6,722 nucleotides of DNA from Clostridia bacterium. Its GTDB lineage: Bacteria > Bacillota > Clostridia > Oscillospirales > CAG-382. The notes under the pieces are model-generated. The model saw nothing but the letters and a program-made list of their open reading frames with translations. It had not been told where the DNA came from and did no database searches. Position numbers and translations under genes: made by a program. The stretch covers positions 1 to 6,722 of the forward strand of contig JAGDBE010000233.1 of assembly GCA_017959195.1 (NCBI GenBank), written 5' to 3'. Shown here piece by piece: positions 1-4,911 of this stretch. Every line of letters starts with the position of its first letter. Positions within the stretch are counted from its first letter, which is position 1.

Positions 1-2857
1 CAAAATTTCTCAGTACCGCCAGTACGCCGGTCTTTTCGGACTTCTCTACAATGCGACAGTAAAGAACCTCACGGTAACCGGCTTTAACATCTCGTTTACC
101 ACCGATATATACACTTACGCCGGCGGTCTTGCCGGACGATATATCGTTTCCGGAAGCGAAAACAGTTCTTCTATCGAAAACTGCAAGGCTTTAAACGGTA
201 AAATCAACATCGTTTCCAACAAATACCCCATCTACGGCGGCGGTTTTATAGGATACATACTCGTAAACAACACCGCAACCGTAAACATTGAAGAATGTAT
301 AGCCGAAGTTACCTGCAACTTTACGGCAAACGCGGATATTTCGACCTCGACTCTTTCTGCCGTTACAATCCGCGCCGGAGGATTTATAGGATATCTCGGC
401 GCTTCAAACGGCAACATAAACATAACCGAATGCGCTGCGGGCAAGTCTCTTGACACCGCAATCACGAAAGACCGCGAAAAGACAAGCGACTCAAACTACA
501 CAGGCGGATTTATCGGTTTTGCCGGTATTGACACGTCGGGAGCCATCAACATAAACCGTTCATTTGCTCTCGGTTCGGCGTTTTCGTCGGCATACGGCGA
601 AAACTACTCCGCCGGCTTTATCGCATACGCCATGGCGTCAGACAGCGCAACCATGCTCGTTAAAGACTGTTATTCGACGGGCAACGTGCAGGCGTCGTCG
701 ATTTCGGCGGCAAACTACTCGGCAGGATTTGTAAGCATTATAAGCAAAGCAAGCTTTGTAAACTGCTATACGACGGGCATCGTGTATGACAACAATTCAA
801 AAGAAAGCACGTGTTCCGAGTTCGCCTCGTACATATTCGATTATGAAAAACTCAACGCCACCTTCCCGTTCTTTGAAAACTGCTACTTTATGGCGGGAAC
901 TGTTGTTTCGGGACAAGATTTCCTGATTATACCCGAAATAGCGGGAATACAACCTGATGATGCAAATAATCTTTCATCTTTTGAAGGATTCAAAAATACC
1001 GTATGGACATACGTTGAAAGCGGCTATCCCTACCCAACTATTTCAGCTATAGATTACACGTTCCCGAAAATAACGGCGTATTTCTACGAAAACGGAAACA
1101 ACACAAAATCTTTGAATTACGAAATCGCGTCTGTAGTCGGCGAAGTTACTCCAAAAACAAACGCCGCAAACTTCTCATGCTGGTCGCTGGCGCCGAATTC
1201 CGCGGACGCGGAGCTTGAAACGCTCAAAATTACGTCCGACGTCAAAATATATGCAAACTTCAAATTCACGGTAAAATTTGCGGCAAACGGAAATGTGTTC
1301 CAAGAAGATTACTACTCTTACCAGGATATTATTGAGTTTCCCGACCCGCCGAAGCTTCCCAACGACAACTACTATATTTACAAGTTCCTTCACTGGTCTA
1401 ACTCCGCTAACGGAAATTCAATATCAACAAGCGATATAAAAGTAACCAAAAACGTTACCTATTACGCTATATATCAGGCGCTTCCGATAATCGCCTGGGA
1501 CGGTGTTTCGTCTGACGAATTCTACGACGGCACCGGTACGGAAGACGATCCGTATATAATTGAAAACGCATACCAGTTATGCTATCTTACACAGAAAGTT
1601 TTCATAGAAGACGGTAATTATGCCGAGGCTTATTACAAGCTTGCAAACAACATCAATCTTGCAGGACACGACTGGACTCCCATAGGCAGCGAAGCAAGTC
1701 CTTTCAAGGGTAATTTCGACGGAAACGGATACTGTATTTATAACTTTATTATAAAGAGCAGCAGAACGGTTTACGCGGGCGTTTTCGGATATACTGAAAA
1801 CGCAAATATAACAAAAACCGACGTACTCGATTTCAGTATTTCATATGAAAACAAGAATGCAAACTCCTTTGCCGGCGCGCTTATCGGATATATGAAATCG
1901 ACAGATACGTCAAGCGTTTCCGAGTGTCATTCCCAGGGAAGCATCAGTATTACAAACAGAGAAGCTGTTGCAGGCGGTCTTATAGGCTTTGCCGACGCCG
2001 ACCAGGATGCAAACATTTACATAAGCAACTCGCACTCCAATACCGACGTTAAATTAAATTCCACCGTTTCTTCCCTCGCAGGCGGTATTACAGGAAAGTT
2101 CTCGTCATATTCGAAGGGCGAATCCTCCATTTCAAACTGTCTGTTTACAGGTTCGATTGAAGTTAAATCGTCGATTTCTTCATACGCCGGCGGTATATCG
2201 GGCTATCTGTTCGACGACTTCGGATATATTCCGTCGCTCAGCGACTCTGAAATCGTCGCAAATATAAAGAACTGTATTTCCGCGGCTAAGAGCATAAGCA
2301 TTCCGGAAGGAAAGAACGTCTACATAGGCGCGGTTTGCGGCGGTGTAAACGAAAAAGCCACCATAGCAAACTGCTTCTCATATAAGGATATTCCATCATC
2401 TACAACCGGCACAGTTTCTACTCTGGGCACAGAATTCAAGGACACTCTTGCCGAACTGTATTCAGCGGCATTAGTTGCTGATACCGCGCTTTTCGACACC
2501 GAAAACGTATGGACGCTTGTTGAAGGCAAATCGTTAAAGCTCAAAAGCCTCACAAGCATAAGAGATACCTTCTATCTCAAAGAAAGCACAGTTGAACAGG
2601 CAAAAGGCAGAATTTCCGTTACGCTTTCCGTTTCGTTCCCGGATGATTCGGATTATTACATTTTGCTAAGCGCATACGACAGCAGAGGAAAAATGGTTGC
2701 GTTTAAGGCGGTATATGAGACCACCGAATCAGATCAAATCAAAGATATAACGATAAAGGAATCGAACCTCGGTTCCGCTTCGCTTATCACGCTTGTACCG
2801 GTTAACGCGATAAACTTCAGTCCCATAACCGAGCCGATAGAAATTATACCCGAATAA
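1..2857 (+). CDS. Large GLUG-repeat surface/secreted protein, 5'-truncated by window edge
   Basis: The reading frame is open from base 2 to the TAA at 2855-2857, giving 951 residues. The N-terminus, and any signal peptide, lies outside the window. The ATG at 632 is internal: the same frame upstream encodes the same kind of repeat without interruption. In order (numbered from base 2), I see GLUG repeats at about residues 8-295, a closing segment with VWTYVESGYPYP near 334-345, two InlB-like domains at about 355-495, a second module opening with AWDG and GTGTEDDPYII (498-520) and IGSEASPFKGNFDGNGY (561-577), more GLUG repeats to about 800, VWTLVEGK near 836-843, and a C-terminal beta-rich domain at about 855-951. 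GLUG repeats form right-handed beta-helices in adhesins and IgA-peptidase-like proteins; InlB-type domains are extracellular spacers. I see no LPXTG motif, membrane anchor or dockerin in the visible part. An adhesive or glycan-binding role is inference; the ligand is unknown. No protease motif is visible. Confidence 0.9.
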   Translation, partial: KISQYRQYAGLFGLLYNATVKNLTVTGFNISFTTDIYTYAGGLAGRYIVSGSENSSSIENCKALNGKINIVSNKYPIYGGGFIGYILVNNTATVNIEECIAEVTCNFTANADISTSTLSAVTIRAGGFIGYLGASNGNINITECAAGKSLDTAITKDREKTSDSNYTGGFIGFAGIDTSGAININRSFALGSAFSSAYGENYSAGFIAYAMASDSATMLVKDCYSTGNVQASSISAANYSAGFVSIISKASFVNCYTTGIVYDNNSKESTCSEFASYIFDYEKLNATFPFFENCYFMAGTVVSGQDFLIIPEIAGIQPDDANNLSSFEGFKNTVWTYVESGYPYPTISAIDYTFPKITAYFYENGNNTKSLNYEIASVVGEVTPKTNAANFSCWSLAPNSADAELETLKITSDVKIYANFKFTVKFAANGNVFQEDYYSYQDIIEFPDPPKLPNDNYYIYKFLHWSNSANGNSISTSDIKVTKNVTYYAIYQALPIIAWDGVSSDEFYDGTGTEDDPYIIENAYQLCYLTQKVFIEDGNYAEAYYKLANNINLAGHDWTPIGSEASPFKGNFDGNGYCIYNFIIKSSRTVYAGVFGYTENANITKTDVLDFSISYENKNANSFAGALIGYMKSTDTSSVSECHSQGSISITNREAVAGGLIGFADADQDANIYISNSHSNTDVKLNSTVSSLAGGITGKFSSYSKGESSISNCLFTGSIEVKSSISSYAGGISGYLFDDFGYIPSLSDSEIVANIKNCISAAKSISIPEGKNVYIGAVCGGVNEKATIANCFSYKDIPSSTTGTVSTLGTEFKDTLAELYSAALVADTALFDTENVWTLVEGKSLKLKSLTSIRDTFYLKESTVEQAKGRISVTLSVSFPDDSDYYILLSAYDSRGKMVAFKAVYETTESDQIKDITIKESNLGSASLITLVPVNAINFSPITEPIEIIPE
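2..1042 (+). repeat. First GLUG beta-helix module (protein-level repeats)
   Basis: Degenerate aromatic/hydrophobic-A/G-G-F/L-I-G-Y repeats start at about residues 8 (YAGLFG), 39 (YAGGLAG), 78 (YGGGFIG), 124 (RAGGFIG), 166 (YTGGFIG), 202 (YSAGFIA) and 239 (YSAGFVS), spaced 31-46 residues apart. Most are followed by a strand ending in an N/E/D-C pair. The module ends with a non-repeat closing segment containing VWTYVESGYPYP. The repeats have diverged at DNA level and are not tandem DNA copies. The left boundary is outside the window. Confidence 0.8.
1064..1486 (+). repeat. Pair of InlB B-repeat-like domains
   Basis: Two consecutive segments share the pattern strand, F-x-x-W-S, then T-S/K-D/N-V-x-I/Y-Y-A-N/I-F/Y. 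The first runs from ITAYFYENG through FSCWSLAPNS to ITSDVKIYANF; the second from FTVKFAANG through FLHWSNSANG to VTKNVTYYAIYQ. This matches the Listeria-Bacteroides (InlB/Flg_new type) repeat, a small beta-grasp-like extracellular domain. Here the pair links the two GLUG modules. The first copy is more divergent. Confidence 0.7.
1493..2551 (+). repeat. Second GLUG beta-helix module (protein-level repeats)
   Basis: The module opens with the usual GLUG cap: AWDG, then GTGTEDDPYIIENAYQL, then WTPIGS...PFKGNFDGNGY. Repeats follow at residues 591 (YAGVFGY), 623 (FAGALIGY), 656 (VAGGLIGF), 692 (LAGGITG), 728 (YAGGISGY) and 774 (YIGAVCGG), spaced 32-46 residues apart. It closes with VWTLVEGK, parallel to VWTYVESG at the end of the first module. 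Because it contains a complete cap-repeat-closure unit, it shows what the truncated first module probably looks like upstream of the window. Confidence 0.8.
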
Positions 2858-2871
2858 TATTCACAAAAATC

Positions 2872-2905
2872 AAATCCCGAAAGCTTTTGCTTTCGGGATT
2901 TTTGT
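2872..2905. terminator. Bidirectional rho-independent terminator between GLUG gene and amidase
   Basis: A perfect 13-bp stem (AAATCCCGAAAGC at 2872-2884 with its complement at 2889-2901) closes a TTTT loop. Ts follow on the + strand (TTTTTGT). On the minus strand the stem is followed by GATTTTTGTG. It lies 14 bases after the stop of the upstream gene and just beyond the stop of the convergent amidase, so it can serve both transcripts; the + direction has the better T-tract. Confidence 0.88.
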
Positions 2906-2908
2906 TTA

Positions 2909-3688
2909 TCAGTCGAGGGCGATGTATTCGTAATATGAAAAGCCGAGTATTCCGTTATATTCGATTATATACCATTCTCCCGTAAGGCAGTAGGCTCTAA
3001 CCCTTGCCCCTTTCGGAATCTGTCCTATGATTTCGGAATTTATATCGGGATAACGCCTTATGTTCAGCCTGTCTCTCTGCGTGATTACCGTCGCATTCGG
3101 TATTGTTTCATACCCCGGCGTTCCTTGGTCCGTTTCATTTTCAAACGGGTCAACAAAAGGAATTTCAAAATATTCTGCAAGCCCCTGCACGAAGTTCCGT
3201 GCGATATTGCTTATATTATCCTTTATCCACTCTGCATCCTCGGGGTTGTCGTGATACGCCGTTTCAACGAGCACCGAGGGCGCTGTCGTTCTTGACACTT
3301 CCGCAAGCGACGTCGTAGGCATAATCGACACTTTATCGGGGTTGTAATATATGCTCATAAAATTGTCGGCAAGCACGGTTGCCGCTTCTTTTCCGCGCGT
3401 ACTGCGGGTAAAATAATAGAAATCGGTTCCGGTAAGCTCGCCTTTTAAGTAATCGGGCGACGCATTTGAATGTATCGCAAAATGTAAATCGTAGTCGCCC
3501 GCGTTTGACTCCCTTATCGCCTGCGCGAGCGTAGCGTTCGGGTTGTTTCTCGTAAAACTTATTCCCGTTGCTTCGAGATACGGCACCATTTCGTCGGCAA
3601 TCAGATTCATATAATATTTTTCGCTTCCGGAATTGTCATAATAGATGTTGAAATCCTGTAGCGACGGACTTAAAAAAATTGATGGCAT
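2909..3688 (-). CDS. N-acetylmuramoyl-L-alanine amidase (Amidase_3) with C-terminal SH3b domain
   Basis: This 259-residue protein should cleave the amide bond between N-acetylmuramic acid and L-alanine in peptidoglycan. Residues about 3-175 are a zinc-dependent Amidase_3 domain: SPSLQDFN (7-14), E23 in GSEKYY as the expected second zinc ligand, H73 in AIHSNAS as the third, and E142 in VLVETAYHDNPEDAEWI as the catalytic glutamate. The first ligand, usually His in a DPGHGG-type motif, is apparently Gln11 here. A linker at about 178-198 joins an SH3b domain (about 200-259) with LNIRRYP, IGQIPKGARV and W239, a likely wall-binding module. There is no signal peptide: the chain begins directly with the first strand of the domain. 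The start is set by GGAGGG seven bases upstream. The gene is convergent with the GLUG gene and divergent from spmA. It could be a mother-cell or lysis-released hydrolase or a domesticated endolysin; no phage genes are nearby. Confidence 0.92.
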   Translation of the reverse strand: MPSIFLSPSLQDFNIYYDNSGSEKYYMNLIADEMVPYLEATGISFTRNNPNATLAQAIRESNAGDYDLHFAIHSNASPDYLKGELTGTDFYYFTRSTRGKEAATVLADNFMSIYYNPDKVSIMPTTSLAEVSRTTAPSVLVETAYHDNPEDAEWIKDNISNIARNFVQGLAEYFEIPFVDPFENETDQGTPGYETIPNATVITQRDRLNIRRYPDINSEIIGQIPKGARVRAYCLTGEWYIIEYNGILGFSYYEYIALD

Positions 3689-3694
3689 AACTGT

Positions 3695-3701
3695 TCCCTC
3701 C
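3695..3701 (-). promoter_or_regulatory. Ribosome binding site of the amidase gene
   Basis: The minus strand reads GGAGGGA followed by ACAGTT and ATG. This strong Shine-Dalgarno match at good spacing fixes the start at 3688 and argues against a longer N-terminus carrying a signal peptide. Confidence 0.85.
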
Positions 3702-3719
3702 GTATTATGTTCTTATCAG

Positions 3720-3728
3720 TATTCTATG
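3720..3728 (-). promoter_or_regulatory. Candidate -10 element for the amidase (sigma-E/K-like)
   Basis: The minus strand reads CATAGAATA. It fits the Bacillus sigma-K -10 pattern CATAnnnTA and nearly fits sigma-E (CATACAnT). Transcription would begin about 7 bases downstream, leaving the Shine-Dalgarno sequence intact. No convincing matching -35 element is visible, and the region is AT-rich, so a chance match is quite possible. Confidence 0.25.
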
Positions 3729-3737
3729 CAAAAAGCA

Positions 3738-3766
3738 AAAGATTTGACATTAAAGCCCCATAAAAA
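3738..3766 (+). promoter_or_regulatory. Candidate promoter for spmAB (sigma-E-like, weak)
   Basis: AAAGATT (3738-3744), a 14-base spacer and CATAAAAA (3759-3766) give 5/7 and 6/8 matches to the Bacillus sigma-E consensus, the sigma factor reported to drive spmAB in B. subtilis. The start of transcription would be near 3773, leaving about 24 bases before the ATG. A perfect sigma-A -35 hexamer, TTGACA (3744-3749), overlaps it but has no good -10 at 16-18 bases. The match is weak in AT-rich DNA. Confidence 0.28.
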
Positions 3767-3796
3767 GAATATATTTTAATAAAAACGGCGGAAGTG

Positions 3797-4363
3797 ATGC
3801 TTGTGGTAGGAAAGATATTCGGAATAATGGTAGTACTTGCGATAATCTCCGCATTAATATCCGGAAATATGGCTGAAATCTCAAATGCCGCGCTGTCGGG
3901 CGCAAAGGACGCGGTTACGCTTTCTATATCCCTGCTCGGCGCAATATCTCTCTGGAGCGGCATATTAAGCGTACTCGACAAAGCGGGCGTTACGTCTTTT
4001 ATTTCAAAAATATCACGTCCCATACTTAAAAAAATCTATAGTAATACGCAGAATTTTGATAATATTTCGCTCAATTTCAGCGCAAATCTTTTAGGACTCG
4101 GGAATGCGGCGCTTCCTCTCGGAATAAAGGCGGCAAAAGATATAAATTTCAAAATGAAAACGTCTGCAAGCGACGATCTGATTATGTTTTCGGTACTGAA
4201 CACCACTCCGTTGCAGCTCTTTCCCACGACGCTTATCGCCCTGCGCTCGTCTTACGGCTCGCAAAACCCGTTTGACGTCATTCTGCCTATATGGATATGC
4301 TCGGTTGCGACCACTGTTTTTGCTATTATAGTTTGCAAGTCTTTTGCAAAGATTTTTAAATAA
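3797..4363 (+). CDS. spmA: Spore maturation protein A
   Basis: This 188-residue membrane protein is needed, together with SpmB, for normal spore core dehydration in B. subtilis; the molecular mechanism is not established. It aligns along its whole length with SpmA. Landmarks, counted from the ATG at 3797: a hydrophobic N-terminal helix with IISALISGN (about 16-24), the amphipathic GAKDAVTLSISLLGA (about 35-49), LWSGIL (about 52-57), the signature GLGNAALPLGIKAAKDI (100-116), and NTTPLQLFPTTLIALRSSYG (135-154) followed by NPFDVILPIW and a C-terminal membrane helix. The central part belongs to the nucleoside-recognition (Gate) domain family. Start choice is uncertain: GTG at 3794, ATG at 3797 and GTG at 3803 are all in frame. 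I prefer the ATG, with GGCGG at 3787-3791 as a weak binding site. The length fits the family (B. subtilis SpmA is about 196). It is the first gene of an operon with spmB. Confidence 0.95.
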   Translation: MLVVGKIFGIMVVLAIISALISGNMAEISNAALSGAKDAVTLSISLLGAISLWSGILSVLDKAGVTSFISKISRPILKKIYSNTQNFDNISLNFSANLLGLGNAALPLGIKAAKDINFKMKTSASDDLIMFSVLNTTPLQLFPTTLIALRSSYGSQNPFDVILPIWICSVATTVFAIIVCKSFAKIFK

Positions 4364-4366
4364 AAA

Positions 4367-4885
4367 ATGGATTATTTTGCAAAATCCACACTTCCTTTTA
4401 TTCTGTCTGTTGCTTCGGTTTTTTTGATTTTCAACAAAAATTACACCGACGCGTTTATCGACGGCATAAAAAGCGGAATGGACACGACTATAAACATACT
4501 TCCGACGCTGATAATTCTCATGTGTGCGACGAGAATGCTCTCCGCAAGCGGATTTTTAGGCGCGCTTACGGAGTTTCTAACGCCCGTTACGACGTTTCTG
4601 CATATTCCTCCCGAAATTGTATCAATTATAGTAATGCGTCCGATATCGGGAAGCGGATGCACGGCGCTTATCGACAACCTGTTTTCGTCGTCGGGACCCG
4701 ACAGTTTTGCGTCTTTATGCGCGTCGATAATAATGGGCTCGTCAGACACAATCTTTTTTACGCTTTTTATGTATTTCGGCGCCGCAGGTGTAAAAAAGAC
4801 GCGGTATGCCGTCGCCGCGTCGTTTCTCACTCTTATATTCTGCGTAACCCTTTCGGTAATGCTTGCAAACTTATTTTTCAAATGA
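4367..4885 (+). CDS. spmB: Spore maturation protein B
   Basis: This 172-residue membrane protein is the partner of SpmA in spore core dehydration and heat resistance. It matches SpmB throughout: a hydrophobic N-terminal helix (about 8-22), FIDGIKSGMDTTINILPTLI (30-49), MLSASGFLGALTEFLTPV (57-74), the signature IPPEIVSIIVMRPISGSG (80-97), GPDSFASLCASIIMGSSDTI (110-129), YFGAAGVKKTRYA (136-148) and a final membrane helix (about 150-170). Length is close to B. subtilis SpmB (about 178). The ATG lies three bases after the spmA stop, with no Shine-Dalgarno sequence in the AT-rich DNA before it, so translation is probably coupled to spmA. It ends directly against a hairpin terminator. Confidence 0.96.
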   Translation: MDYFAKSTLPFILSVASVFLIFNKNYTDAFIDGIKSGMDTTINILPTLIILMCATRMLSASGFLGALTEFLTPVTTFLHIPPEIVSIIVMRPISGSGCTALIDNLFSSSGPDSFASLCASIIMGSSDTIFFTLFMYFGAAGVKKTRYAVAASFLTLIFCVTLSVMLANLFFK

Positions 4886-4911
4886 AAAAAGGTTCCGTTC
4901 GGAACCTTTTT
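4886..4911. terminator. Bidirectional rho-independent terminator between spmB and rqcH
   Basis: The hairpin has GGTTCC (4891-4896) paired with GGAACC (4901-4906) around a GTTC loop, which can shrink to TT by one more C-G pair. The A-run at 4886-4890 pairs with Ts at 4907-4911. Each A-run is the T-tract of the other strand, so it is symmetric and can stop both convergent transcripts. It begins on the base after the spmB stop and its last two bases fall in the rqcH stop codon (4910-4912). Confidence 0.88.

Noticed and set aside
632..2857. A 741-residue gene starting at the ATG at 632
   Set aside because: The same frame is open to the left edge and encodes five further GLUG repeats before this Met; no ribosome binding site precedes it.
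1..2857. A sortase signal or peptidase active site in the GLUG protein
   Set aside because: No LPXTG-like motif followed by a hydrophobic tail, and no HExxH or Ser-protease motif, is visible in the translated part.
2909..3688. The amidase as an endolysin of a prophage remnant
   Set aside because: No holin, tail or integrase genes or attachment repeats are present, and both neighbours are chromosomal-type genes; the origin remains possible but unsupported.
3702..3728. A sigma-G-like promoter (GCATA, 15 bases, CATAATA) on the minus strand before the amidase
   Set aside because: The sequence fits the pattern, but the transcript would start inside the GGAGGG site and destroy it.
3744..3775. A sigma-A promoter TTGACA ... 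TATATT toward spmA
   Set aside because: The hexamers are good but 20 bases apart; at 16-18 bases there is no acceptable -10.
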